The notes: generated by a model from the sequence alone, not told the origin. DNA of 64,000 bases from Avena insularis (GCA_023614405.1 CM042690.1:523544293-523608292), one strand, 5' to 3'; shown: positions 30,801-43,754, numbered from the stretch's first letter. Program-made: numbers and translations.

Positions 30801-33692
30801 ATCTGAGCGGAGACAAAGACGTCGGGGCTGGCCCTTCTCAGCCCATGAGCGTCGAAGAACGAGCAAGAAGAGCCAACCTCAAGTTTTGGCGGTTTGGTGA
30901 TGATTTAAGCGGGTCCGACGAGGAGGCCGAAGCTACGGATCACGATGAAGTTGACGAGGAGGCCCAAGCTGCGGACCAAGAAGATGACGAGGAGTCTGAA
31001 TATGAGGAGGAGGCCAAAGATGGCGACGACGACGGAAGCAGTAATGTTGACGAGGAGGCCGAAGCAAGTCATGGCAGTGAACGCGTGGATGGCGATGGTG
31101 CCTCCCCGCCCGCTAGGAAGAAAAAGAATAAGGCGGAAAGGAAGGAGTGGATGTTGCCGAAACTCGGCACCAACCACGAAGAGTTCACCCTTGTGAAACT
31201 GGATGGCCAACCCTTGGAGCCAGCGAAGCTTGCCACTGGGTACGGCCTACAACTCGGGTGCATTGTGCGGGAGAGCATGGGCATCAACCAGAAGGACATA
31301 AGAAAGAACAAACGGTTGCGAGAGCTCCTCATTGGGAAGCTTCACAAACGGTACAAGTTCCCAGATGAGTACGATAACCAAAAGCTCAAAGGGAACAAGG
31401 TAAAAAAGTTAGCCCTCACGAGGATGAGCACCGCCTTGAGAAGCTGGAAAAGCCGAGTGAAGAGGAGGATTAACGAGGGTAAAAGTTGGGAGGAGATAAA
31501 GAAGGCCGAGCCGATGCTCAACGAAGATGAATTCATCAAGTTCAAGGCGGACTGCACTTCACCGGAAGGTCAGGAATGGACCGAGTGGGGGAGGAGTATG
31601 CGGGAGATGAATATAGGTAACCAACGTTACGGAAGCGGCGGTTACCGAGGAAAAAAGGCCGGTTGGGCAAAGGAGGACACCGAGTATGCCCGTCTAGGTA
31701 AAGATAACCCGTGGCACAAATTCACGGACGAGCAGGTGATGCAGTTTGTCCGTGCTCGCTACTATCTCCACCCCGAACTCAAGGAATTCGTTATCGACGA
31801 CGACGATGTGAGGAAGTTCCAGAAAAAGCTGGTAAGGAATTTATCTCGGAGTAGATCTGTTGTTTCTAATTAAGTAATGAAGCCAGATTTCTAAATGGGA
31901 TCACTTTCCTTCTCTTCAGAGATCCGAAGAAAAGTCTTGTGCGTCAAGTGCGAGCTCGTCCCAGGTGTCGACGGCGGACCTGCGGTGGGATACGCCCTTC
32001 AACAGGGCGACAAACGTGTTCAAGGGGAGGGCCAAGTCCGCGCCGCCGACTTCATTTGGCCGCGTGTCTGGCTATGGTACGTACGAAAAGGTTAGCGACT
32101 TTAGGAAAGAGGACCCAAAGGCGAAGAAAGAGAGGAAGGCCGCGGCGGCGGCAGCAAGTGAAAAACGCGAGGTTGAAGTCCTCCGGGAGCAGATGCAACA
32201 GATGCCGAGGCTGATTGACGAGAAAGTGCAAGAGAAGATCCGCGAGATGCTTCCCAATGAGTTGTGGGAGGGGATCGCTGCTTGGAATCTGGCGTCGTCG
32301 GCGAGGCGCTCATGGTGCCAGCCTCTCCGGCAACTTCGATCCAAACGTGTCGCCAAGCGTGGTGGCCTTGTCCGCCAACGTCGAGATGCACCCGGTCGCT
32401 CCGGTGCCCCCTCCCGCCAGCACCAACACCAACGCGCAGCCGGAGGTCGCTCTGGTGACACGTACCACCGACGCCAACATAGAGCCGCAGGTCACACTGA
32501 TGCCCCCTCGCGCCAAAACTAAGGCGCAACCGATGGTGCTTCGTAAGGCATCTCAGCGGGAGGATTATACCAGTGTCTCGACATTAGCCGAGCTCAACGC
32601 CATCTCCAAGGTAATTACGCCGGCCAACACATGCATGTTGATAACATTTCATCTCCTTTGCCTTTGATGACTAGCTAGCGCCATCTCATGATGCTTGTTC
32701 TTCCATAGGACACTCCTTGCACGCTCTTGCATTATATGGATGGCGATCTAAAGGATGTTGGCAAGGGCACAATTATTCAACCAAATAGCCACACGATGTA
32801 CCACAAGTCGATGGAGGATGACGTGTTCAAGGTCCGTCTGGCTCGGGTGTTTCCGGGGTGCGAAGACATGGACCCCCCAGCCAACCTCGAGGCGCTGATG
32901 ATCATAAGAACCTTCAAGATTGCTATGGCTGGGTCTTGACATGGCCAAAGACCCAGATTCGGCTTGTGAAGGAACAACAAGTAACTCAACAGCCACATGT
33001 GCCCTTGCCGCGGCGGCCACAACAACCAGTCACCGCCACCACCTCTTGTCACCAGCAATTGTTGGCCGCCGCTGCACTGTTGCCTCCACATGGCAAGGCC
33101 GCCGCTGCGCTGTCGCCTCCACATGGCAAGGCCGCCGTTGCACCGCCACCGCCCAAGGATGCACCTAGGGACAACATTAACAATGATGATGATGACAACC
33201 CAGATAACTGGATCAACACTGGCGTCACAGACTCTTTGTTCATGCCAAACATGGACGAGCCCTACCATGTTGCCGACAACCCAAATGCTCGTTCTAGAAC
33301 ATGCACGCGTCTGGACTTCCATGGTACCCTAGAGGAGACGCCTCCGGATGCTGGTGCCGCTGGTCCTTATAAAGGCACCTAGGGAATCATTTTCAGCCCC
33401 ACCACACTCCATAAGGCGGCAGATGAGCAGATGGCTGCTAATGTCGAGACAAAGAATCATCGCAAGAGAATCAATAAGAATAAACAGTCTTTGAGCCAAC
33501 CAGGTCCGAAGAGGCCCCGGGCTCAGGACGACCCGTTAATACAGCCCCCTGAGGGCACCTTGACCAGGGTTCACATAGCTGGTCAACCGATTCCGCGATG
33601 GCTAACCTGCAGCATGGTATTCTATATCTAGAGGAGTGCCTTCTTAAAGAAGCAAATCCATCGTACCCTGTTTTCACGGTCAATGTTCCAAC
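30801..33692 (+). pseudogene. CACTA second gene, N-terminal exons (TNPA/Transposase_24-like)
   Basis: In CACTA elements a second protein binds the subterminal repeats and aids transposition; this sits in that place. Exon 1 (30801-31831) encodes an acidic N-terminus (poly Glu/Asp), a basic KKKNKAERKEW patch, then SWKSRVKRRINEGKSWEEI and DEFIKFKADCTSPEGQEW, like Transposase_24. Good splice sites follow: GTAAGG at 31832, CAG at 31917-31919, GTAATT at 32611, ATAG at 32705-32708. Exon 2 has TPFNRATNVFKGR and an Ala/Lys coiled coil. Frameshifts near 32300 and 32930 and stops near 33380 and 33630 break it. The copia element cuts it at 33693. Confidence 0.78.
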
Positions 33693-35334
33693 TGAAGGAA
33701 ATATGCCCTGAGAGGCAATAATAAAGTTGTTATTATGTATTCCTTGTATATGATAGATGTTTATTTTACATGCTATAATTGTATTGATAGGAAACATCAA
33801 TACATGTGTGTTTAATAAACAAAAAGGGTTCCTAGTCATGCCTCTCTTATAGACTAGCTTGTTGATTAACAAGATGATCAAGGTTTCCTGATCATGGACA
33901 TTGGATGTTGTTAATAACAAGGTCACACCATTGGTGGAATGATGTGATGAACATTCATCCGAAGTATAGCATTACGATCAAGTCATTGTGTTTATATTGC
34001 TATAACATCATACGAAGTAATCTTTATCCTTAGACCATGAGATCATGTTAATTGCTAACACCGGAAGAGTATCTTGATAACATCAAACGTCACACCGTAA
34101 CAGGGTGACTATAAAGATGGGTTCAGTGCTACGAAGGTGTTACGTTGAGGCTCATGGATCAAGAGTGGAATTTGTCAATCCAGATGACGGATAGATATAC
34201 TCTGGGCCCTCTCGGTGATATCACATTAGGATAGCTTGCAAGCAAGTGATGTGATCACTAGAATGTTATATCACGGGAACGAGAAAAGAGTGCATGTCGG
34301 TAACGAGATCAAACTAGGTATGGAGATACCGATGATCGAATCTCGGACATGTAATATATCGAGAGACAAAGGGATTTAGTTACAAGCATTAAAGGTTCTC
34401 ACGATCACAGGAGTCATCGTTGAATGTGTAGGAGTCGAGACGGTTCTCCGTGTCCAGCGCTGATTATTGATCGGAGAAGGGTCTCGATCATGTCTGCATT
34501 ATTCGCGAACCGTAGGGTGGCACACTTAAGAGTTATTGGACACCATTTTGGAGCACATATGTTTCAGACAAAAGAATTGGAAAGCGCAGGAATTGTTTCA
34601 ATAGAAATCGGAAATTGTTTCGGGTGAAATTGCAGAAGGTGGTTCTGCATGTGATATTGAAATATTGCAAGGGGCTATATGTGAATGTTTGTTAATTAAA
34701 GTAATTAACAAAATTCTGAATAAATTTAATAAAAGAGTTTTATTAAATGAGAGAGCATTAAATTTGGAGAAACTTAATGCATTTAAAGTGGAGACTTTAA
34801 AAGGGAATGTGAAGAGGCATTTTAATGTGGAGGAGTTACCACATGAATGGGGAGGTGAGGTCACCCCCATGCCTTGCCATGGAGAGAGGGGGCACCCCCC
34901 CTCCTCCTATAAAAGGCCACCCATTCCCTCCTTCATCCTTACACCTCATTGTGAAGGATCTCTCTCCCCCTCTAGGATTATTCCCCCATGGTCTCAGATT
35001 AGCGAGATACATGTTCCCGGTGGCATTTAAATGCAGTAGGAGTTGCTGCTTCCTGGATCGCTGGAGCGAGGAGGTGGAGGTTGTCCGTGGCTTGAGCGTG
35101 TGCGAGTGTGGATGCGCGCTGAGTTGCGGCGCCGGACTTCCTCACGATCTTGAGATCGGCAAGTGTACGACTACATCAACCACGAGTTCCTACTCGTTAA
35201 CAAAGCTCGTTGTCTTCGAGGGTAAGTTCTCTATGGATGTATGTCCACCCGTTTGCTTTGTACCTAGTAGATAGATCTTGGCGTGTAGTTCACACCGTAG
35301 GAATTTTTTTGTTTTCTATGCTGCGGACCCAACA
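33693..35334 (+). repeat. 5' LTR of the copia element
   Basis: 1642 bp, TG...CA, paired with 40386-42016. Confidence 0.94.
34907..34916 (+). promoter_or_regulatory. TATA box of the copia 5' LTR
   Basis: CTATAAAAGG, preceded by a C-rich stretch. The copy in the 3' LTR is at 41599-41608. It fits the promoter position of BARE-type LTRs. Confidence 0.65.
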
Positions 35335-35335
35335 G

Positions 35336-35347
35336 TGGTATCAGAGC
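35336..35347 (+). other. Primer-binding site, initiator tRNA-Met
   Basis: TGGTATCAGAGC starts 1 bp after the LTR and is the exact complement of the plant initiator tRNA-Met 3' end. Confidence 0.93.
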
Positions 35348-35348
35348 C

Positions 35349-36390
35349 TGATCTATGCGTAGGTGCTTTGCACGGGTAGTACACATATGTTTATATGTGG
35401 GCGATGATGATCATGTTATTGCATCTTCTATGTACTTTGGATATTGGTGGCATAGTGGGATGAAGCGGCCCGGACCAACCTTACATGTCATCGTACATGA
35501 CACCGGTTCCACGACTGACATGCAACTTGTTTTGCATAAGTGGCTGGGTGTCCGCTCTCCTACTATAGTCAATATCTGATTTACAACGAGTTGCTAATAA
35601 CTTGGTTATTCTTGTTGTGGTTCATGTTCGTAGGTTAGACAGGTTCTATCTCCGAAAGCCCTAAGCCACATAAAACTTGCAATTGATAAATTAGAGGCGT
35701 CTAGTTTAGATCGTTGCTGGGCTAGTGTTTTTATATGGTATTGTTGTAAGTAGATGTATAATAGATACTCTTACAACTCACTTAACGTGTAAGTTCCATA
35801 GACCTTGGCCTTACACACAAAGGAATGATAAAGATCATACCACAATGCAAATGATAGAGATCAAATGCATGGACCATATCATCTCACTTCACACATTAGA
35901 TGTTAGCATCTTATATTGCTAGTTTGGCGCGTTTGGTAGCATTATAAGATGATCCCTCATTTAGATATCAAGATAAAATGTGTTCTTCCTTAAGTATGCA
36001 CCGTTTTATGGATCGTGTTTTGAGGCATCACGTGATGATCGGGTGTTTTCAACTCTACACTTTCATACAACGGGTGTAAGACAGTTTTACACACGCAAAT
36101 ACTAAGGTTCTTACTTGACGAGCCTAGCATGTACAGACATGGCCTCGGAACACGGACCGAAAGGTTAAGCATGAGTCATATAGTTGATATGATGCCCATA
36201 TAGATGCTCGCCTTTGAAGCTACACCGACTCACGTGATGATCGGACTTGGTGTAGTGGATTTGGTTCATGTAATCACCAAAAGGACACGAGGGATGTCGT
36301 TTTTGAGTGGGAGTTCATTAGTAATTTGGATTAGTCGAACTCAATCTATCATAAACTTAGTATAAATATACTTTACAAATTCTGTTGTAG
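35349..36390 (+). other. Untranslated leader of the copia element
   Basis: About 1 kb between the PBS and gag without credible genes, as is normal for BARE/Angela elements, where it holds packaging signals. Repeated GATCGG...CGTGATGATCGG motifs occur near 36030 and 36235. Confidence 0.6.
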
Positions 36391-37319
36391 ATGGCACCAC
36401 CTGCTTTTAATTTCAATGTGTTCATGGAGAAAGAGAAACTTGCTGTGAATGGTAGCAACTTCACCAACTGGGCTATGAATTTGAGGATTCTCCTCACTGC
36501 TGCACAAAAGCAATATGTGCTAGATGCGCCGCTAGGCCCCCCACCAGCTCCTGATGCCCCTAACGAGGAAAAGAACGTCTATATAACTCATCAGGAGGAC
36601 CACAACTTAGTTCATTGCGGCATACTGTATGGGCTAGAGCCAGAACTTCGAAAACGTTTCGAAAATGGCAATGCCTTTGATACCATGGGAGAATTGAAAA
36701 TGATTTTCGATACCCATGCTGCCGTAGAGAGTTATAATGCTATAGAAAAGTTCTTTAGATGCATGATAGAGGAAAACAGCTCCGTTAGTGAGCATGTACT
36801 CAAAATGTCTAGATACGCCGATAAGCTTGTGTCCTTGGGAATAACGATTCCCATTGACTTAGGCATACATCGTGTTCTCCAATCTCTGCCACCTAGCTAC
36901 AAGAGCTTCGTGATGAACTATAATATGCAGGGCATGAAGAAGTCTCTTCGAGCTTCACAATGCTTAAGACTGCAGAAGTGGAGATTAGGAAAGAACATCA
37001 AGTGTTGATGATCAATAGGACCACCGGTTTCAAGAAGGACAAGAAAGGCAAGCACAAGGGAAAGAAGGGTGGCAAGTCTGCTGCCACGCCTAAAAAGAAA
37101 CCTCGAGCTGACCCTAAGTCTGACACCAAGTGCTACTATTGCAAGGGGACTGACCATTGGAAGCGCAACTGCCCCAAGTATTTGGCGGACAAGAAGTCCG
37201 GCAAGGCAAACAAAGGTATATGTGATATACATGTTATTGATGTGTACTTGACTAGTACTCGTAGTAGCACCTGGGTATTTGATACCAGATCGGTTGCTAA
37301 TATATGTAACTCGGTTTAG
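36391..37319 (+). pseudogene. gag: Copia gag and start of protease, broken
   Basis: Starts MAPPAFNFNVFMEKEK. A UBN2-type gag domain (NFTNWAMNLRILL, HAAVESYNAIEKFF, LQSLPPSYKSFV) lies in the first ~190 residues. Around 36945 the frame shifts. The second frame has a basic linker (KKDKKGKHKGKKGG) and a complete CX2CX4HX4C zinc knuckle (CYYCKGTDHWKRNC). The protease signature follows as WVFDTRSVANIC, with Arg where active copia proteases have Gly after the catalytic Asp-Thr. An in-frame TAG closes it at 37317. Confidence 0.85.
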
Positions 37320-40300
37320 GGACTACAGAACAAGCGACAACTAGCAAGGGATGAGGTCTCGATGTGGGTCGGCAATGGATCAAGAGTTGATGTGATCGCC
37401 GTCGGAACGCTGCCTCTCCATATGCCATCGGGATTAGTTATAAACCTAAATAATTGTTATTTGGTGCCTGCACTGAGCATGAACATTGTATCCGGATCAT
37501 GTTTGATGCAAAGTGGTTATTCATTTAAGTCTGAAAACAATGGTTGTTCGATTTATATGAATAATATATTTTATGGTCATGCACCTATGTTGAATGGTTT
37601 ATTTCTGTTGGATCTCGATAACAGTATTACGCATATTCATAATGTTGATGCTAAAAGGATTAAACTTGATAATGATATATCTACATATATGTGGCACTGC
37701 CGTCTAGGTCATATTGGCGTTAAACGCATGAAGAAACTCCATTCTGATGGACTTTTGGAATCACTTGATTTTGAATCATTTGATACATGTGAGCCATGCC
37801 TTATGGGCAAGATGACTAGAACGCCGTTTTCCGGTTCAGTGGAACGGGCGACAGATCTATTGGAAATCATACATACTGATGTGTGTGGACCAATGAGTAT
37901 GTCAGCGCGAGGTGGATATCGTCATTTTGTTACTTTCACGGATGATTTGAGTAGATATGGGTATATCTATTTGATGAAACACAAGTCTGAAACTTTTGAA
38001 AAGTTCAAAGAATTTCAGAATGAAGTGGAAAATCATCGTAATAGAAAGATCAAATTTCTGCGGTCTGACCGTGGAGGAGAGTATCTTAGTTACGAGTTTA
38101 GCACACATATGAAAGAATGTGGAATAGTTTCACAACTCACGCCTGCCGGAACACCACAACATAATGCTGTGTCAGAACGTCGTAATCGTACTTTATTGGA
38201 TATGGTTCGATCTATGATGTATCTGACTGACTTGCCACTGTCATTTTGGGGCTATGCACTGGAAACCGCTACATTTACTTTAAATAGGGCACCATCTAAA
38301 TCCGTTGAAAAGACACCATATGAATTATGGTTTGGAAAGAAACCTAAGCTGTCATTTCTTAAAGTTTGGGGATGCGATGTTTATGTGAAGAAACTTCAAC
38401 CGGATAAACTCGAACCCAAAGCGAAAAAATGCGTCTTCATAGGATACCCTAAGGAAACGATTGGGTATACCTTCTATCATAGATCCGAGGGCAAGGTCTT
38501 TGTTGCCAAGAATGGATCCTTTCTTGAGAAGGAGTTTCTCGTGAAAGGTGTGAGTAGTCGGAAGGTAGAACTCGAAGAGGTTATTGAACCTTCTCTTCAT
38601 GAAATGGCGAGTAGCGCAGCTCCAGAAGTTGTTTCGGAGTTGACTTCACCTAATGAAGAGAGAGCTAATGATATTGATCATGAAACTCCGAAAGAGGACA
38701 CTACCGAACCTCGCAGGTCAAGCAGACACGTCAGCCCTGAATCTGACGGCAATCCTGTTATGAATTTCATGATTGATGAAATGGATGACCCTGCGACATA
38801 TGAAGAAGCGATGATGAGCCCGGATTCCAACAAATGGCTAGAAGCCATGAAATCCGAGATGGAATCCATGTACGAGAACCAAGTTTGGAACTTGGTGGAC
38901 TTACCTCACGACCAAAGGCCGTTGAGAATAAATGGATTTTCAAAAGGAAAACTGATGCTGATGGTAATGTGACCATCTATAAGGCTCGACTTGTCGCAAA
39001 GGGGTTTCGACAAATTCAAGGAGTTGACTACGATGAGACATTCTCTCCCGTAGCGATGCTTAAGTCGGTTAGGATTATGTTAGCAATTGCTGCATATTTC
39101 GATTATGAAATATGGCAGATGGATGTCAAAACTGCGTTCCTCAATGGTAAGATTGAAGAAGAGTTGTATATGATACAACCTAAGGGTTTTGTCGATCCTA
39201 AGGATGCTAATAAGGTGTGCAAACTTCAGCGATCCATCTATGGACTGAAGCAAGCATCACGAAGTTGGAATCTCCGCTTTGATGAGGTGATCAAAGAGTT
39301 TGGATTTGTCCAAACTTATGGAGAGGCTTGTATTTACAAGAAAGTGAGTGGGAGCAATGTGGCATTTCTAATATTATATGTGGATGACATATTATTGATT
39401 GGAAATGATTTAGATCTTTTAAACAGTGTTAAAAGTTATCTAAATAGCAAATTTTCGATGAAGGACCTTGGTGAAGCTTCATATATATTAGGCATTAAAA
39501 TCTATAGAGATAGATCAAGACGCCTAATTGGGCTATCGCAGAGTACATACCTTTATAAGATATTAAAGAAGTTTAATATGTAAGAAGGGGTTCTTACCTA
39601 TGTTGCAAGGCAAGACATTGAGTAAGACTCAAAGTCCGGCTACGGTGGAAGAAAGAGAGATAATGGATAGGATCCCCTATGCCTCAGCCATAGGCTCTAT
39701 AATGTATGCCATGCTATGTACAAGACCGGATGTGGCACATGCTATTAGTTTGACTAGTAGGTACCAATCTGATCCAGGTTCGGAACACTGGATAGCGGTC
39801 AAGAATATCCTTAAGTACTTGAGAAGAACTAAGGATATGTTTCTTATATACGGAGGTGAAGAAGAGCTAGTCGCTAAGTGTTATGTCGATGCTAGCTTTG
39901 ACACTGATCCGGATGACTCTAAGTCTCAATCTGGATACGTATTTCTCTTGAACGGAGCAGCAGTTAGTTGGAGGAGCTCCAAACAACCTGTGGTGGCTAG
40001 ATCAACAATGGAGGCGGAATATGTTGCTGCTTCAGAAGCGGCACAGGAAGCGGTTTGGATGAAAGAGTTCATTACGGAACTGGGTGTGGTTCTTAGTGCG
40101 TTGGACCCGATGGTGATCTATTGTGACAACAATGGAGCCATAGCCAACGCCAAGGAACCAAGGTCTCACAAGAATTCCAAGCATATTTAGCGCCGGTTTC
40201 ACTCCATCCGCGAACATGTCAAGGATGGAGATATAAAGATTTGTAAAGTGCACACGGACCTGAATGTAGCAGATCCGTTGACTAAAGTACTCCCTAGGGC

Positions 40301-40352
40301 AAAACATGATCAACACCAGAACTCCATGAGTGTTAGATTTATCACTATGTGA
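37320..40352 (+). pseudogene. pol: Copia pol: integrase, reverse transcriptase, RNase H, broken
   Basis: Same frame as the protease to 38972. The integrase has a His/Cys zinc domain (HCRLGHIG...CEPC), first Asp in HTDVCGPM, second in RSDRGGEY, and Glu in SERRNRT. The frame shifts near 38925 into RT (ARLVAKGFRQ, WQMDVKTAFLNG, KQASRSWNLRFDE, catalytic YVDD at 39377-39388), and again near 39585 into RNase H (YVDASFDTD, STMEAEYVAASEA, IYCDNNGAI). A TAG at 40188 and the final TGA at 40350 follow. The catalytic residues seen are intact, but the polyprotein cannot be made in one piece. Confidence 0.9.
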
Positions 40353-40374
40353 ACTAGATTATTGTCTCTAGTGC

Positions 40375-40385
40375 AAGTGGGAGAC
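40375..40385 (+). other. Polypurine tract of the copia element
   Basis: AAGTGGGAGAC directly before the 3' LTR, the usual form in BARE/Angela relatives. Confidence 0.75.
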
Positions 40386-42016
40386 TGAAGGAAATATGCC
40401 CTGAGAGGCAATAATAAAGTTGTTATTATGTATTCCTTGTATATGATAGATGTTTATTTTACATGCTATAATTGTATTGATAGGAAACATCAATACATGT
40501 GTGTTTAATAAACAAAAAGGGTTCCTAGTCATGCCTCTCTTATAGACTAGCTTGTTGATTAACAAGATGATCAAGGTTTCCTGATCATGGACATTGGATG
40601 TTGTTAATAACAAGGTCACACCATTGGTGGAATGATGTGATGAACATTCATCCGAAGTATAGCATTACGATCAAGTCATTGTGTTTATATTTCTATAACA
40701 TCATATGAAGTAATCTTTATCCTTAGACCATGAGATCATGTTAATTGCTAACACCGGAAGAGTATCTTGATAACATCAAACGTCACACCGTAACAGGGTG
40801 ACTATAAAGATGGGTTCAGTGCTACGAAGGTGTTATGTTGAGTCTCATGGATCAAGAGTGGAATTTGTCAATCTAGATGACGGATAGATATACTCTGGGC
40901 CCTCTCGGTGATATCACATTAGGATAGCTTGCAAGCAAGTGATGTGATCACTAGAATGTTATATCACGGGAACGAGAAAAGAGTGCATGTCGGTAACGAG
41001 ATCAAACTAGGTATGGAGATACCGATGATCGAATCTCGGACATGTAATATATCGAGAGACAAAGGGATTTAGTTACAAGCGTTAAAGGTTCTCACGATCA
41101 CAGGAGTCATCGTTGAATGTGTAGGAGTCAGTACGGATCTCCAGGTCCCGCTGCTTATTGATCGGAGAAGGGTCTCGATCATGTCTGCATTATTCATGAA
41201 CCGTAGGGTGGCACACTTAAGAGTTACCGGACACCATTTTGGAGCACATATGTTTCAGACGAAAGAATTACAAAGCGCAGGAATTGTTTCAATAGAAACC
41301 AGAAATTGTTTCGGGTGAAATTGCAGAAGGTGTTTCTGCATGTGATATTGAAATATTGCAAGGGGCTATATGTGAATGTTTGTTAATTAAAGTAATTAAC
41401 AAAATTCTGAATAAATTTAATAAAAGAGTTTTATTAAATGAGAGAGCATTAAATTTGGAGAAACTTAATGCATTTAAAGTGGAGACTTTAAAAGGGAATG
41501 TGAAGAGACATTTTAATGTGGAGGAGTTACCACCACATGAATGGGGGAGGTGAGGGTCACCCCCATGCGCCGACCATGGAGAGAGGGCACCCCTCCTCCT
41601 ATAAAAGGCCACCCATTCCTCCTTCATCCTCACACCTCCTTGTGAAGGATCTCTCCCCTAGAATTATTCCCCCATGGTCACGGATTAGCGAGATACATGT
41701 TCCCGTGGCATTTCGTCTGAAGGAGTTGTTGCTCCTGGATCACCGGACGAGGAGGTGGAGGTTGTCCGTGGCTTGAACGTGCGAAAAGTGGATGCGCTGC
41801 TGAGTTGCGGCGCTCGGACTTTCTCACGATCTTGAGATCGGCAAGTGTACGACTACATCAACCACGAGATCCTACTCGTTAACAAAGCTTGTTTTCTTCG
41901 AGGGTAAGTTCTCTATGGATGTATGTCCACCCGTTTGCTTTGTACCTAGTAGATAGATCTTGGCGTGTAGTTCACACCGTAGGAAATTTTTTGTTTTCTA
42001 TGCTGCGGACCCAACA
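40386..42016 (+). repeat. 3' LTR of the copia element
   Basis: 1631 bp partner of 33693-35334. The following CCAAC matches the left TSD. Confidence 0.94.
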
Positions 42017-42985
42017 CCAACGGGCGTGGGCTTCATCGATAATGCCCCCACGAATATCTTCTTCATATCGTATGAGGACATCTTCAAGCTTTTCCATGGC
42101 AAGCAGATGGACTATAACTTGGTTCACCTATACGTGCTCCATCGGGCGATGTAGGTCAATAGAGAGAAGACCCCTGGCATCACGATAGTGGACCCCTACT
42201 TCATGTGTGATAGCCAGTTGGTGGATCCAGTGATCCATACCAGCACAAGGAACTACCTCCAAAATTTCATGGTGGACAACAAGAGTGGAAAAGATCTTAT
42301 TTTGCCTTTCTTTCCCGAGTAAGTGCACACACTCGCTCGTCGTCGTAACTTGTCCTTTCTTAGTTTTCGGTTGCTCTTTTTCCAACATTGTTTCATTTCA
42401 ATTGTTTTGCGCAGAGACAAATACTGCACACTGATCCTCATTCACCCGAGTTATTCGCTAGCCACGTACTTGGACTCGGGGAGGGAGCAAAATAAGAAAG
42501 ACTACACCAACATAAGGAGTCTTCTAGATGATGCTCTCGAGGTATACGCTGAAAATGGAGGCAAATTTAAGAAGGGGGCGGAATATTTCAGGGATGGCAG
42601 ACACGTGTTCAAACACGTAATGAAGTTCGCCTGCGTCAAGCAGCCGGATAACAGTGTCAAGGAGGCCTACTACGCCCTCCATCACCTGCGGGCGATTGTC
42701 CGGGATGCACACATCATTATGTTTCCATCTAGTCTCCGAGCATGGGCCGAAGCTGAGGCAAGAATGGACGATGATGAACTTAAGGACGACTTCTTACGCA
42801 TCCAGACTCAGATTGCGACCATCGTGCAAGAAGATGTCATCACAAGGGGGGCCTTATCCTCCAAAAGAGCATTCAGTAAGCGCGAGATCGAAGCACGACT
42901 CGTGGAGCAGGGTGATCGTAGGACATGGACAACGAAAGACGGCTACAAACCGTCCGTGGCACCATGTAAAACAAAGTCTTCATGA
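42017..42985 (+). pseudogene. CACTA second gene, Ulp1/C48-like C-terminal exons
   Basis: Continues 30801-33692 after the copia insertion. Exon to 42318: GVGFIDNAPTNIFF, YEDIFKLFHG, MDYNLVHLYVLHRAM, then an in-frame TAG at 42152 (Gln likely), then DPYFMCDSQLV. Donor CCCGA|GTAAGT at 42319; acceptor GCGCAG at 42414. The last exon has DKYCTLILI, ATYLDSG, FACVKQPDNSVKEAYYALHH and a helical tail to the stop at 42985. The fold order matches Ulp1/C48 cysteine peptidases, but Tyr replaces the catalytic His and Glu the catalytic Cys, so protease activity is unlikely even before decay. Confidence 0.75.
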
Positions 42986-43235
42986 TGTAGTGTTCCTAGC
43001 TAGCTAGCGCTCAGCCAGTTTGTGTATCTCGTGTGTGTGTGTGTGTGTGTGTGTCATAAACTTTAACTTGCCTTAGCTCGAAACAATCATTTTTGGACTT
43101 TGTTTACTTATTACCATATGTATGAAACTTAATAGCTTGCCTTAGATCGAAACCTTCTTTTTTGTGGAGATGCATGTGATGAACCTTCTAATTCTTTCTA
43201 TTGCATGATATACTACTTATATGCCTTGTGTATAG
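42986..43235 (+). other. Spacer with (GT)n microsatellite
   Basis: Non-coding spacer between the second and third genes. A (GT)12 run lies at 43031-43054. It ends in a possible acceptor TATAG at 43231-43235. Confidence 0.55.
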
Positions 43236-43489
43236 AGATGCGGTGCTATGTGGTGTTCAGAGGGAGGGTCCCAGGAGTCTACGACGAGTGGGAGGATTGT
43301 CACAAGCAAGTGAACAAGTTCAGTGGCAACAGATACAAAGGGTACCTGACGAGAGAGCAGGCGGAAGCTAGGTGGAGGAACCACCTCCTTGGAGAGTAGA
43401 GAGACAGGAACCAGATGAAGACCTTGATGATCGTGCTCCCCGTCTTTCTCATCACCGCCATTGCGGTTGTACTCTACTCGGTCCTTTAG
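43236..43489 (+). pseudogene. Small third CACTA gene: RNase H1 N-terminal-like domain plus TM tail (nonsense copy)
   Basis: The start ATG is at 43238. The product has CYVVFRGRVPGVYDEWEDC, KQVNKFSGNRYKGY and TREQAEARW, close to the RNase H1 hybrid-binding/Cauli_VI pattern. A TAG at 43397 ends the frame, but the same frame continues into MIVLPVFLITAIAVVLYSVL and a TAG at 43487, matching the hydrophobic tail of the element A copy. So both copies share a domain-plus-membrane-helix design, and each has a different single nonsense mutation. There is no catalytic RNase H domain. Function unknown. Confidence 0.7.
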
Positions 43490-43754
43490 TAGTTTACGAC
43501 TTGGCTAATAATGATGATCAACTTGTTGTAATGTGTAGTGTATGCGAAGATGTGAGATCAAGTTGTTCTAGACTTGTATAATATTCGGGCACTTGTCACT
43601 ATGTCGGGTTCTAATTGATGTGATGATGTATAATTCTATTTGTATTATTATCTCTGTTTTTATACTATTGTGTATCTGTATAAATACCTGTATATGTACC
43701 TGTATAAACACCTGTATAAATACCTGAGAGCCATGTATTATGTATACCTGTAAG

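Larger units (their letters stand above)
33693..42016 (+). mobile_element. Ty1-copia retrotransposon (BARE/Angela-like), complete ends, TSD CCAAC
   Basis: LTRs at 33693-35334 and 40386-42016 both start TGAAGGAAATATGCCC and end CGGACCCAACA. The exact 5 bp TSD CCAAC lies at 33688-33692 and 42017-42021. It has a PBS for initiator tRNA-Met and a PPT before the 3' LTR. Gag, protease, integrase, RT and RNase H are in the copia order but broken by at least three frameshifts and two stops. The LTRs differ at scattered positions and small indels (for example 34434-34466 against 41125-41157), so the insertion is not recent. Confidence 0.94.
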
